Shown here: positions 26,062 through 35,408 of the stretch, one piece after another
How positions within the stretch are numbered: the stretch's first letter is position 1
How the letters are laid out: each line of letters starts with the position of its first letter
From: Halobacteriovorax vibrionivorans
GTDB lineage: Bacteria; Bdellovibrionota; Bacteriovoracia; Bacteriovoracales; Bacteriovoracaceae
Assembly (NCBI RefSeq): GCF_003346865.1
Contig: NZ_QDKL01000001.1
Span: forward strand, 1,054,001 to 1,118,000
Direction: 5' to 3'
Length of the DNA stretch: 64,000 nucleotides
Translations under genes and position numbers: made by a program
The notes under the pieces: generated by a model
Databases searched by the model: none
Told to the model about the DNA's origin: nothing
What the model saw: only the letters and a program-made list of their open reading frames with translations

Positions 26062-27836
26062 TGGAATTTGTTAATATTAAATTATTAGTGATTTCAGTTG
26101 TGGTTGTAGCAATTTTTTCATTGGTTTCACTACGAATTAGAAATAAGTTTTCTAAACTAGTGCAGTCTATTTGGTCATTAAAAATCAAGAAAAGACAAAA
26201 AGTTTCAATTATCTTCTATTTCTTATCATTTTTTATTTTTGCTTTTGCTGTAGGTGATCTTAGAGGTCCTGAAGAAGTCGTTGAATCTAATATACCAAAT
26301 CAACGAACACTCATACTTATTGATAATTCTATGAGTATGCTTGTAGAGGATGTAAGGCCGAATCGAATTTCTAAGGCAGCTATTATTGCAAAACATTTTG
26401 TTAAGAATGCCTTTGGCCACCAAGTATCATTGAGTATATTCTCTGATATTCAAAGAAAAATTGTTCCATTTACTGATGATTTAGACATACTTGAGTCGCG
26501 TCTTGAAACAATGTTGTCGGCAGCACCAGATGGGGGCTCAAATGTTAGTTTAGCTCTAAAGGAAGCATTTCAATACTTTAAAACTTCTAATGGGTACACA
26601 AAGGGAAATATCCTCTTAATTACTGATGGCGAAGAACATGGAAGCATTGATGTTGAAATCCCTGAAGAAATTAGTCTTGGAATTGTAGGTGTCGGAACAC
26701 CGGATGGTGGTAAGATTCCTGTTCGTGATAAGCGTGGAAACTTTAGACGATATAAAAAACATAACAATGTTGAAATCGTTTCAAAATTAAATAAAACTTT
26801 CTTTGAGGATTTAGTAGAGAAATCAAAGTATTCAAAAGTATGGTTTATCGAATCATACAGTTTACCAACTCAAGAGATATTGGACTTTTTTAAAAATGTA
26901 CATTTAAATGCCTTTTCTAAAGGAAGTTTCAGATCTCGTCCTGTACTGGGGTATTGGATTATTATTAGCGCTATTATTTCATACGTTATCTTCGTGATAC
27001 TAAGTCGCTTTAAAATGTTTAATGCAATGACAGCAATCTTCATATTTTTAATTGTTGTTGGCCCGAAAGATAAAGCGTTTGCAAATCAAGAAGATCTAGC
27101 AGCGCAACCGAATCCATATCAAGATGAGTTAGTTGAAAAAATGCGTAGAGGAGAGATTACTCATAACGAAAAGTTAAAGCTAGCAGAACTGTATTTAAAG
27201 CAGAAGAATGGTCAAGAGCAGTCTGTAGAAATTTATAGTGAAACATTAAGTAATTATGAGAATGAGAAGGATGAAGACCTTTTTAATTACGCTACAGCTC
27301 TACTCAAAAACAATCGACTCGAGGACTCTTTAAACTTATTTGATTATATAAGTACACGTACTCAAAACAATGATTTAAAAAAGAAAATTACTGAGCAAAT
27401 TAAGTTGGCCTTGAAAAAACAAGAACAAAAGAAGAAGCAAGATAAGAAAAATAAGAAAGATAAAAAGAATAAGGATCAAAAAGATAAGAATAAGGATCAG
27501 AATAAAGACAATAACGGGAACTCTGAGCAGAAGAAAAAGCAGGGTCAAAATAAAGACGATAAAGGTCAAGAGAAGAAGAATAAGAAGTCTGGTCAAGGTA
27601 AAGAGGATCAAGAAAAAAAGCAGCAGAGTCAAAAGAAAGATTCTAAAAATGGTAATAAAAAAGAACAAAAAACTAAGCAGCAGCAATGGAAGCAGATTGA
27701 GAGTCAGGCAAAACGTAAAAAGAAGATGCGTAAGGCCAATGGTGTTTTTAAGCAAATTATGAATGATGACGCTCAGTTGCAACAGAAATTTATAGATACT
27801 TCATCTGAAGGTGATAATAATCGTAAGGACTGGTAA
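26061..27836 (+). CDS. BatB/BatC fusion: VWA domain plus TPR and lysine-rich tail
   Basis: 591 residues. Residues 1-75 hold two membrane segments. A VWA domain follows (ILIDNSMSM MIDAS, GGSNVSLALKEA, ILLITDGEE), then membrane segments near 300-315 and 320-337. A TPR-like helical region occupies about 350-450. From about 450 to 575 there is a low-complexity tail of lysine, glutamine, asparagine and aspartate. In many Bat operons the VWA protein (BatB) and TPR protein (BatC) are separate genes; here they are one frame. The tail is coded by A-rich repeats. It overlaps both neighbours by TAATG. Confidence 0.88.
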   Translation: MEFVNIKLLVISVVVVAIFSLVSLRIRNKFSKLVQSIWSLKIKKRQKVSIIFYFLSFFIFAFAVGDLRGPEEVVESNIPNQRTLILIDNSMSMLVEDVRPNRISKAAIIAKHFVKNAFGHQVSLSIFSDIQRKIVPFTDDLDILESRLETMLSAAPDGGSNVSLALKEAFQYFKTSNGYTKGNILLITDGEEHGSIDVEIPEEISLGIVGVGTPDGGKIPVRDKRGNFRRYKKHNNVEIVSKLNKTFFEDLVEKSKYSKVWFIESYSLPTQEILDFFKNVHLNAFSKGSFRSRPVLGYWIIISAIISYVIFVILSRFKMFNAMTAIFIFLIVVGPKDKAFANQEDLAAQPNPYQDELVEKMRRGEITHNEKLKLAELYLKQKNGQEQSVEIYSETLSNYENEKDEDLFNYATALLKNNRLEDSLNLFDYISTRTQNNDLKKKITEQIKLALKKQEQKKKQDKKNKKDKKNKDQKDKNKDQNKDNNGNSEQKKKQGQNKDDKGQEKKNKKSGQGKEDQEKKQQSQKKDSKNGNKKEQKTKQQQWKQIESQAKRKKKMRKANGVFKQIMNDDAQLQQKFIDTSSEGDNNRKDW

Positions 27837-29494
27837 TGATAAAATGGATTTTAATTTCACTTCTTGGTTTATCTACTTTTGCACAAACAATTACAGCAAA
27901 AGTAAATTCAAGTCAGGTAGCATTAGAAGATTCCTTCAAATTAACGATTTCTTTTGAAAGTCAAAGTAATGTTGAGCCATATGTAAGTTTTAAACTTAAT
28001 AATGGAGAGATAATTTCTGATAACACTAATGATGCAAGCCGTATGATGGTTAAGGGGATTTTTGCTGGCGGTAAAATGATCCAGAAGAAGATCTATAATT
28101 ATGTCTACGAAATAAGAGCGAGAAAGCCTGGTACTACTGTTGTAAAAGATATTGAAGTCGATTTAGGTGGAAGCGTTGTAAAGCATCGCTCTCTCTCTGT
28201 ACGAATTTTAAGGCAAAGAGCGGCCCTACAAGATTATTTTGTTAGAGCGGAGGTTGATAAGTCACAAGCCTATGTTGGTGAGCGCATTGATTTAAATTAC
28301 TATGTATATTTTAAGGGTGAGATTACAAACCCTGAATTTGTAAAATTCCCAGTACAAAAAGGATTTTTAAAGAGATTCGAATTACCTCGCACTAATGTAG
28401 AAAGAGTCAGTATACAAGGTGAAGTATATAAAAGGTTACTAGTCTATAAGTCAGTATTGTATCCAGAAAAAACAGGTGATCTTTCAATTGATCCAATTGA
28501 GTTAAGAATTCAATATCCTGATTATAAAAGTAGAAGAAGAAATGCTTTTGGAATGTCATTTTCTTTTTCAAGCGCAACTTATAAAACAAAGGTTATACGA
28601 AGTGATCGCGTTAAAATTAAATCGATCCCAATACCTACAGAAAATATGCCAAAATCATTTACTGGCCTTGTTGGACAACATCGCTTTGAACTGAGCTTTA
28701 ATAAGTCTAAGGTTGTTGTAAATGATGTTTTAGAGGCGAGATTAAACGTTGTCGGTGACGGTGCGTTGGAGAAATTTGAAGCACCTCGTTTAATTAGCTC
28801 AGATGCTTTTGAAGTATTTGAGGCCCGTGCAGAAATGATTGAGAAAACACCTCTTGATAAGAATAAACGTTTTGATTACACATATCTTGCAAAATATTCC
28901 GAAGATATTCCAAAAAACTCATTGGAACTATCTATTTTTAATCCACTAACACATCAATTTGAAACGACGAAGTTAGAAATTGATGCTCTTTCTATTATTG
29001 GTTCGGGAACATCTTCTTCAAATATTTCTTCAAAAGAAGCTACAACTGTAGCCAAAGAAGCAAAAGAAAATATTAGAAGCACTGTCGAAAAGAATATTCA
29101 ACAAAATGTTATGGCACCTGTCTTTAAACCATCACAAAAACGCAACATTTGGACAATTATAAATTATTCACTCGGAGCGATTGCTGTGTTTATACTTGCC
29201 TTAACCGCTTTTCCATATATTAGGTTATTTAAGAGAGATCCTCTTAATGATCTTAAGAAAAACTTTGTTTATTCTCAAATCTTTCACTATATCTGTACCT
29301 ATTCAAATAATAAGTCAGGTGATAGTCTGGGAGATAAGATTGAGAACTCAAACTTAAGCAGTGAAGCTCGTACTTATTTTAGTAATTTAGTTGAGAATGC
29401 AAGTAAAAACGAATACAAGGGTGCAAAGCTTCCATTGAAGTTCGAAAAGAAATATTGGAACGAACTAATAAGAGAATCAAATGAAAGTAATTAA
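27836..29494 (+). CDS. batD: BatD-like oxygen-tolerance protein
   Basis: 552 residues with a signal peptide (WILISLLGLSTFA), several periplasmic immunoglobulin-like beta domains (FVRAEVDKSQAYVGERIDL is the BatD repeat signature), one membrane segment near residues 444-462 and a short cytoplasmic tail. BatD is the large periplasmic partner of BatA/BatB. The position at the end of the moxR operon and the architecture agree. The stop overlaps ribF by 14 bases. Confidence 0.9.
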   Translation: MIKWILISLLGLSTFAQTITAKVNSSQVALEDSFKLTISFESQSNVEPYVSFKLNNGEIISDNTNDASRMMVKGIFAGGKMIQKKIYNYVYEIRARKPGTTVVKDIEVDLGGSVVKHRSLSVRILRQRAALQDYFVRAEVDKSQAYVGERIDLNYYVYFKGEITNPEFVKFPVQKGFLKRFELPRTNVERVSIQGEVYKRLLVYKSVLYPEKTGDLSIDPIELRIQYPDYKSRRRNAFGMSFSFSSATYKTKVIRSDRVKIKSIPIPTENMPKSFTGLVGQHRFELSFNKSKVVVNDVLEARLNVVGDGALEKFEAPRLISSDAFEVFEARAEMIEKTPLDKNKRFDYTYLAKYSEDIPKNSLELSIFNPLTHQFETTKLEIDALSIIGSGTSSSNISSKEATTVAKEAKENIRSTVEKNIQQNVMAPVFKPSQKRNIWTIINYSLGAIAVFILALTAFPYIRLFKRDPLNDLKKNFVYSQIFHYICTYSNNKSGDSLGDKIENSNLSSEARTYFSNLVENASKNEYKGAKLPLKFEKKYWNELIRESNESN

Positions 29495-30401
29495 ATCTTT
29501 GAATGAGTTAAATGAACTCGACTATGCTGTCACTATTGGTAATTTTGACGGTGTCCACTGTGGCCATCAGAAAGTTATAAGAAATATTAAGGACGAGTGC
29601 GAAAACTCCAACTTAAAATTAGTTGTTGTTACATTCACACCTCACCCAATTCAGATCCTAAATCCCAAGGAGCATTATTTAATCAATAGTTATTCAGAAA
29701 GGCGTGAGCTTTTATCTGAATTAGGAATTGATTATTTATTTGAAATTGAATTTAATCGAGATATTTCTCTAATGCCACCAAAGGACTTTTTAGATGAGTT
29801 TATTTTTAATGCAAAGGCCCCTGCTAAGTTTTATCTTGGACACGATTTTGCATTTGGTGCACAAAAAAAAGGGAATCATAGTTTTGTAAAAAAATACTGT
29901 GAAGATATTAATACAGAAGTGATTGTTTTATGCTCTTTTGATGTTGAGGGGGGGAAGGTCTCAAGTACAATCGTAAGAGAGGCCCTGGCTGATGGAGATG
30001 TTGAATCAGTTAGAAAGTATCTAAAGCGCGACTATTTTATAAGGGGACGTGTCATTAAAGGTGCTGGACGAGGTCGTCAAATCGGCATTCCTACAGCTAA
30101 TCTTGATCTTGATAGATATCGTCGATATCCAAAAAACGGTGTCTATATAACAAAGACAAAATTTGGTGAGTCAACTTGGTATTCCGTTACTAATATTGGT
30201 CATAATCCAACTTTTACTGATGGTATGGGGGTCTTTGTCGAAACTCATATCCTTGACTTTGATAATGATATTTATGGTAACGAGATCGAGGTATCTTTTA
30301 TTAAAAGGCTTCGCGATGAAAAGAAGTTTGATTCTGTTAACGACCTCATAGAGCAAATTAATTTAGATGTTGATAAAACAAGAGAATATTTCAATGATTA
30401 A
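29481..30401 (+). CDS. ribF: Bifunctional riboflavin kinase / FMN adenylyltransferase
   Basis: 306 residues; makes FMN and FAD from riboflavin. The N-terminal adenylyltransferase domain has TIGNFDGVHCGHQKV, FTPHPIQIL and LGHDFAFG, and the VSSTIVREAL segment. The C-terminal kinase domain has the GRGRQIGIPTANLDL and KNGVYITKT motifs. Length matches the family. It overlaps batD and aroE by a few bases, so it appears to be carried in the Bat transcript. Confidence 0.96.
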   Translation: MKVIKSLNELNELDYAVTIGNFDGVHCGHQKVIRNIKDECENSNLKLVVVTFTPHPIQILNPKEHYLINSYSERRELLSELGIDYLFEIEFNRDISLMPPKDFLDEFIFNAKAPAKFYLGHDFAFGAQKKGNHSFVKKYCEDINTEVIVLCSFDVEGGKVSSTIVREALADGDVESVRKYLKRDYFIRGRVIKGAGRGRQIGIPTANLDLDRYRRYPKNGVYITKTKFGESTWYSVTNIGHNPTFTDGMGVFVETHILDFDNDIYGNEIEVSFIKRLRDEKKFDSVNDLIEQINLDVDKTREYFND

Positions 30402-31074
30402 ACTCGCTCTCTTAGGAAAAAGTATTCATCATTCTAAATCCCCGGTCATTTATGCTGAACTTTTTAATAATGAAGTCGAATATACTCTTCTCGATATAGC
30501 AAAGCCTCAATCAATTCCTTCTCTTGATGAAATTTTTAAAGAGCAAATGGGATTATCTATTACTGCACCCTATAAGACTCATTTCATTAATGCTGTGAAA
30601 ATGGACAATACCGTTAGAAAGATTGGCGGTATAAACTGCATAAAAAAAGAAGGAAGTCAGTATATTGCTACAAATACTGACTATTTAGCGGCAAAAGAAA
30701 TCTTTTTAAGAGAAAACTATAATGAGAGAGAAGTTGTTGTTCTTGGAAGTGGAACAATGGCAAAGATGTTTAATGTTTTATTTGATGAATTAAATATAGA
30801 TTATGTTCAGTACTCTAGAAAAGTTGATGGAAACTTGAATGATATCAATTTTGAACAAGAGTTTAACCTCGATAAATTGTTGATAATTAATTGTTGTGCA
30901 CGAGCATTTCATTTTAATTTATCATTATCAAAAAATACTATTTTCTGGGATATGAATTATAAACATTCATTCCATGAGTCTTCCCTGACAAATAAACTCA
31001 CTTATATTGATGGAAGTGAACTTCTTTACCTACAGGCAGTGGCCGCAAAAAAATTTTGGAACTTTACGTTATAA
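30394..31074 (+). CDS. aroE: Shikimate dehydrogenase-like protein (short)
   Basis: 226 residues from the ATG at 30394, shorter than typical AroE (about 270). Substrate-binding HSKSP (S14, S16), catalytic lysine in ITAPYKTHF (K61) and ATNTDYLA (D96) are present. The nucleotide-binding turn is VVVLGSGTMA, in place of GAGGAA. The C-terminal half is compact. It should reduce dehydroshikimate to shikimate if the cofactor site works; the shortening means a related oxidoreductase cannot be excluded. An earlier in-frame start at 30367 lies within ribF and is less likely. Confidence 0.82.
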   Translation: MIKLALLGKSIHHSKSPVIYAELFNNEVEYTLLDIAKPQSIPSLDEIFKEQMGLSITAPYKTHFINAVKMDNTVRKIGGINCIKKEGSQYIATNTDYLAAKEIFLRENYNEREVVVLGSGTMAKMFNVLFDELNIDYVQYSRKVDGNLNDINFEQEFNLDKLLIINCCARAFHFNLSLSKNTIFWDMNYKHSFHESSLTNKLTYIDGSELLYLQAVAAKKFWNFTL

Positions 31075-31077
31075 TAT

Positions 31078-31104
31078 AAACAAATAGTTAATAATTATTT
31101 GTTT
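31078..31104. promoter_or_regulatory. Nine-base inverted repeat between aroE and pilB
   Basis: AAACAAATA (31078-31086) and TATTTGTTT (31096-31104) are perfect reverse complements, nine bases apart. It starts four bases after the aroE stop. It could be a weak AT-rich terminator or an operator for the pilus cluster promoter, which should lie in 31080-31145. Confidence 0.5.
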
Positions 31105-31148
31105 GTAAGTAGTTAATTTTCAAAGAAATTTATACTGGGTAAAGTAAA

Positions 31149-32825
31149 GTGATAAGAAAAGAATTCCTCGAAGTTATTGCAAAAACTGGAATGGTTCCAA
31201 GAAAAGACTTGGTTCCTCTTTCAGCAAATAAGAATCCTGGCGTTGTTTCTGAGTTAGATTTATTAAAGTTTAACTTCTTTGATGATGTGAAGTTTGCAAA
31301 GGCCGTTGCAGAAAATAGTGGCCTTACATATGTTGACCTTTCAGAAACGAAGGTTCCGGACTCAACTCTTCAAATGATTAAGAAGGGTGTTGCAACAAAG
31401 TATAGAATTGTTCCTTTAAAAAGACAGGCCGGCTCTCTTGTTGTTGCTATTTTTGATCCTTCTTTAATAGAAGTTAGAGCAGAAATACAAAAAGATATTC
31501 AATCCAATGTTGAATTTGTCCTTACTTCATTATCAGCATGGAAAGCTCTTTACCAAAATATTACTGCATCAATTGATGAAATTCTTGAAACAGTTAGAGA
31601 AGTTAGGGCCGATCAAGCTCAAGGTGATGAGAATGTTAAAGAAGAAGATATTGGTGAAGATGTAATTTCATTTGTTAATAAGATCTTAGCAGAGGCATAT
31701 CTTAAAAAGGTTTCAGATATTCACGTAGAGCCTTATGAGAATAATTTTAGAATTAGATTCCGTCTTGATGGTTCTTTAATTGAATACGCACAGCCTCCAA
31801 AGTCGATGCTTATGCCACTGGTTTCAAGAATGAAAATTCTAAGTCAGTTAGATATTTCTGAAAGAAGAATTCCTCAAGATGGACGTATTAAATTAGAGAT
31901 CGATGGGAACCCAATCGATTATCGTGTTTCAACGCTTCCAACTTTATTTGGAGAGAAAGTTGTAATGCGACTTCTGGATCAATCAAACCTTCAGCTTGAT
32001 ATGACAAAACTCGGATTTGAGCCAAAGCAATTAGAAGTTTTTCTTGAGGGGATTAGACAGCCATATGGGATGTGTTTAGTAACTGGGCCAACTGGTTCAG
32101 GTAAGACAACAACTCTTTATTCGGCACTATCAGAACTTAATAGTATTGAGAAAAATATTTCAACAGCTGAAGATCCTTGTGAGTTTAACTTAGAGGGGAT
32201 TAATCAGGTTAACGTTCGAAAAGATATCGGTTTAGACTTTGCTAGAGCTCTTAAGGCCTTCCTTAGACAAGATCCTGACATTATCATGGTTGGGGAGATT
32301 CGAGATGAAGAGGTTGGTGAGATTGCTATTGAAGCAGCACTAACTGGGCACATGGTTCTTTCTACTCTACACACAAACGATGCACCATCTACTGTTACAA
32401 GACTTTTAAATATGGGACTTGAGCCTTTTCTTATTACAGGCTCATTAAATGTGGTTGTCGCCCAAAGACTTTGTCGAAAAATTTGTGAAAATTGTAAAGC
32501 TGTTGATGAATCAGTCGGCGTTGAAGAAATTATAGCCTGTGGTGTTACCCCGAACTCTGCAAAGAATTTAAAAGTCTACAAAGGTAAAGGCTGTGAGTTC
32601 TGTGATGGAAGTGGATATAAGGGGCGTGTCGCAATATATGAAGTCTTAGAAATGACTCCTGGTGCACGTGAGCTAGTTTTAAAAAACTGTTCATCTGATG
32701 ACTTAAAAAAACAGGCGATTGCTGACGGTATGAAAACACTTCGAATGTCGGCTCTCACTAAAGTTGCTGAGGGTGTTACGACATTAGAAGAGGCAGTTAA
32801 AAACTCAAGTATCGATAAATTATAG
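31149..32825 (+). CDS. pilB: Type IV pilus extension ATPase PilB
   Basis: 558 residues. An N-terminal GspE/MshEN-type domain (1-130) precedes the hexameric ATPase core. That core has the ISDIHVEPY segment, Walker A TGPTGSGKTTTLY, Asp-box STAEDPCEF, Walker B RQDPDIIMVGEIRDEE and His-box LTGHMVLSTLHTND. Two CxxC pairs (CRKICENC, CEFCDGSG) make the zinc site of PilB/GspE. It powers pilus assembly at the inner membrane. GTG start at 31149; ribosome binding site weak. First gene of the pil cluster. Confidence 0.95.
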   Translation: MIRKEFLEVIAKTGMVPRKDLVPLSANKNPGVVSELDLLKFNFFDDVKFAKAVAENSGLTYVDLSETKVPDSTLQMIKKGVATKYRIVPLKRQAGSLVVAIFDPSLIEVRAEIQKDIQSNVEFVLTSLSAWKALYQNITASIDEILETVREVRADQAQGDENVKEEDIGEDVISFVNKILAEAYLKKVSDIHVEPYENNFRIRFRLDGSLIEYAQPPKSMLMPLVSRMKILSQLDISERRIPQDGRIKLEIDGNPIDYRVSTLPTLFGEKVVMRLLDQSNLQLDMTKLGFEPKQLEVFLEGIRQPYGMCLVTGPTGSGKTTTLYSALSELNSIEKNISTAEDPCEFNLEGINQVNVRKDIGLDFARALKAFLRQDPDIIMVGEIRDEEVGEIAIEAALTGHMVLSTLHTNDAPSTVTRLLNMGLEPFLITGSLNVVVAQRLCRKICENCKAVDESVGVEEIIACGVTPNSAKNLKVYKGKGCEFCDGSGYKGRVAIYEVLEMTPGARELVLKNCSSDDLKKQAIADGMKTLRMSALTKVAEGVTTLEEAVKNSSIDKL

Positions 32826-32847
32826 TAGGAACTACAGGAACCAAAAG

Positions 32848-33987
32848 ATGAGTAAGGATAGTACACAAACAAAGACTCAAACAGAAACACATGCAGGTGG
32901 TGCTGCCATTACAGAATCGTTAAAGATTCAGCAACTATTTAAGTTAATGGTCGATAACGGTGGCTCTGATTTACACCTTACACCGGGAACGGCTCCTGCA
33001 ATGAGAGTAAATGGCGACATCGTTAGGGTAAAGCTTCCGGCGCTCGATGCCTCGACAAGTAAAGCTTTGATCTATCAAATCTTATCAGAAGAGCAAAGAA
33101 ACGAATTTGAAAAGAACTTAGAACTCGACTTGGCCTTTGGGATTAAAGGATTAGCTCGATTTCGTGCGAATATATTTTATTCTAAAGGTGGTGTAGCGGC
33201 CGTTTTTAGGTTAATTCCAAGTGCTGTACCAGATTTTAAAGCACTTAATCTTCCAAATGTTTTAATGGAGATGACAGATGTAACTAATGGTCTTTTCCTC
33301 GTTACTGGTCCAACTGGCTCCGGGAAGTCAACAACACTTGCGGCACTGATTAATCGTCTCAATGAAATTGAGCCTGCACATATTGTTACACTTGAGGATC
33401 CTGTTGAATTTGTTCACCCACATAAAATGAGTATTGTGAACCAAAGAGAAATTGGTCGAGATACACATTCATTTGAAAATGCATTAAAGGGTTTATTAAG
33501 ACAAGATCCGGATATTGTGCTCGTTGGTGAGATGCGTGATGTTGAAACAATTGAAGCGGCTTTAACAATTGCAGAAACTGGTCACTTAGTTTTTGGTACT
33601 CTTCACACAAACTCATGTGTTCAAACAATGAATCGTCTTGTTAACGTTTTCCCATCTGATCAACAAGATCAGGTTCGAACTCTTTTATCTTTTGTTCTCC
33701 AAGGGATTGTTTCTCAGCAGCTGATTCCAAAAACATATGAGCCAGGTCGAGTGGCCTGCCTTGAAATCTTAAGACCAACTTCTGCCATTAGAAATCTAAT
33801 TAGAGAAGATAAGATGCACCAAATTTATTCTCAGATGCAAATTGGACAGGATAAAACGGGAATGACAACCATGAACCAGGCCATAAAGAAGCATGTCGAT
33901 TCAGGTGCCATTGATGTTGAAACAGCAATGTCTTATTCAACAAACCCAGAAGAGCTAGGTCCACAACTTGGTATTAAGGAGAGATAG
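32848..33987 (+). CDS. pilT: Type IV pilus retraction ATPase PilT
   Basis: 379 residues. DLHLTPGTAPAMRVNG at the N-terminus, Walker A TGPTGSGKSTTLAALI, Asp-box TLEDPVEFVHPHK, Walker B RQDPDIVLVGEMRDVETI and His-box ETGHLVFGTLHTN are all standard PilT. There is no zinc site, which separates it from PilB. It depolymerises the pilus. About 30 extra N-terminal residues with many threonines precede the usual start. Between pilB and pilC. Confidence 0.95.
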   Translation: MSKDSTQTKTQTETHAGGAAITESLKIQQLFKLMVDNGGSDLHLTPGTAPAMRVNGDIVRVKLPALDASTSKALIYQILSEEQRNEFEKNLELDLAFGIKGLARFRANIFYSKGGVAAVFRLIPSAVPDFKALNLPNVLMEMTDVTNGLFLVTGPTGSGKSTTLAALINRLNEIEPAHIVTLEDPVEFVHPHKMSIVNQREIGRDTHSFENALKGLLRQDPDIVLVGEMRDVETIEAALTIAETGHLVFGTLHTNSCVQTMNRLVNVFPSDQQDQVRTLLSFVLQGIVSQQLIPKTYEPGRVACLEILRPTSAIRNLIREDKMHQIYSQMQIGQDKTGMTTMNQAIKKHVDSGAIDVETAMSYSTNPEELGPQLGIKER

Positions 33988-33995
33988 AGTAAGTT

Positions 33996-35210
33996 ATGCC
34001 ACTATATAAATGGGAAGGACTCGATAAAAATGGAAAGAAAGCTAATGGTCAAATTCAGGCCAATAGTGAGAAAGATGCAAAGAAGCGTTTGCGCGCTCAA
34101 GGTAATCGTGTCCGTAAAATTATTCCACCATCAATTCTTGAATTTGATATCAATGCTTGGCTAATCGAAAAGGGAATAGGCTCGGCCTTTGGTGCAGCAG
34201 AATTAATGAATTTCACTAAGCGTTTATCAATTATGATTAATGCAGGTGTACCGATAATTTTATCATTAGAAATTATCTACAAATCTGAAAAAAATCCCGC
34301 TCTTAAAAATGCTATTAAAAATATTGCAACGGATGTTGCTGAAGGTAATACTCTTGCTGAAAGTATGCGTAAGCAGCAAGGCTTTGATAATCTCTACTGT
34401 AACCTCGTTAAGGCAGGTGAAGTTGGTGGTATCTTAGATGAAATCTTATCAAAGCTAACTGAACATTTAGAAAAACAAGAGAAGATTAAAAAGCAGATTA
34501 AATCTGCTATGAGTTATCCATTAATTGTTTCTGGCATCGGTGCTCTCGTTGTTTGGGGTCTTATCACTTATGTTGTTCCTCAATTTACTTCGATGCTAAC
34601 AGATACTGGTCAGGCCCTTCCCTGGATTACTCAATTTGTCATCGACACCTCTGATTTCTTCGGAGAATATTCTGGAAAAATGATTTTATTTGGAATTGCT
34701 GCTTCAATGTTTTTAACTTACTTTGTAAAGACACCACAAGGAAAGATTCTATTTGATAAGTTCTCTATGAATGTTCCAGCTTTTGGAAATGTAATTATAA
34801 AAGGAAGTCTTGCTCAGTTTTCAAGAACGCTTGCAACTCTACTTGGTTCTGGTGTGGCCCTTATTGATGCCTTAGAGATTTGTATTGAAACGATTGATAA
34901 TAGTGTTATCTCAAATGATATCAAAACAGTACGAAAGAAGGTTGTTGAAGGAAAGACGTTAACTGAACCTTTAAGTAAGATTGACTACTTTCCAGAAATG
35001 GTTGCTCAAATGATTAAAGTTGGTGAATCGACAGGTTCAATTGATCAAATGTTAGCAAAAATTTCTGATGTTTTTGAGGACGAGGTTAATGAGGCCATCA
35101 CTGGTGCAACAAAGATGCTAGAGCCATTAGTGCTTGTTGTATTAGGTGGGATTATTGGTGGAATTATGATCGCAATCTACTTACCAATGTTTATGTCAGC
35201 AGGAGCTTAG
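33996..35210 (+). CDS. pilC: Type IV pilus inner-membrane platform protein PilC
   Basis: 404 residues. The MPLYKWEGLDKNGKKANG start is typical, followed by two T2SSF domains (about 65-190 and 270-395), each ending in hydrophobic segments (AMSYPLIVSGIGALVVW and LEPLVLVVLGGIIGGIM). PilC is the platform on which PilB and PilT act. It starts eight bases after pilT. Confidence 0.95.
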   Translation: MPLYKWEGLDKNGKKANGQIQANSEKDAKKRLRAQGNRVRKIIPPSILEFDINAWLIEKGIGSAFGAAELMNFTKRLSIMINAGVPIILSLEIIYKSEKNPALKNAIKNIATDVAEGNTLAESMRKQQGFDNLYCNLVKAGEVGGILDEILSKLTEHLEKQEKIKKQIKSAMSYPLIVSGIGALVVWGLITYVVPQFTSMLTDTGQALPWITQFVIDTSDFFGEYSGKMILFGIAASMFLTYFVKTPQGKILFDKFSMNVPAFGNVIIKGSLAQFSRTLATLLGSGVALIDALEICIETIDNSVISNDIKTVRKKVVEGKTLTEPLSKIDYFPEMVAQMIKVGESTGSIDQMLAKISDVFEDEVNEAITGATKMLEPLVLVVLGGIIGGIMIAIYLPMFMSAGA

Positions 35211-35408
35211 TAAAAGACAAGAATTGTGGGCAAATTAGTTAATATTTATTGGTATGTTAACTATTTAAGTTGTTGATATTATATAAAATTAAGATTTTTT
35301 TTAGTTATACCGTAAAGTTATAGTGAGGGAATAATGGGTCTAAATCCCACTTAGGAACTCAATAAACATTATTAATCTATCTAAATTAGATTAACGAGGA
35401 GAACAGAA
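35211..35408 (+). promoter_or_regulatory. pilA promoter and structured leader
   Basis: 198 bases before pilA. An AT-rich box (TATATAAAAT near 35278-35288) may be a -10 element. TGGG and CCCA near 35336-35350 can pair. A perfect eight-base inverted repeat TTAATCTA/TAGATTAA (35372-35394) ends just before the CGAGGAG ribosome binding site. I see no convincing sigma-54 GG-N10-GC promoter. The gap and the terminator after pilA show it is expressed on its own. Confidence 0.5.

Noticed and set aside
27420-27720. Repeat array (CRISPR or tandem repeat)
   Set aside because: The AAG/AAA/CAA-rich stretch is a codon-level low-complexity tail in frame with BatB/C; repeat units are not regular.
27375-27782. 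Leucine-rich minus-strand frame of 135 codons
   Set aside because: It is the complement of the A-rich lysine codons in the BatB/C tail; no independent support.
35211-35408. Sigma-54 promoter for pilA
   Set aside because: No GG-N10-GC pair with flanking consensus could be found.
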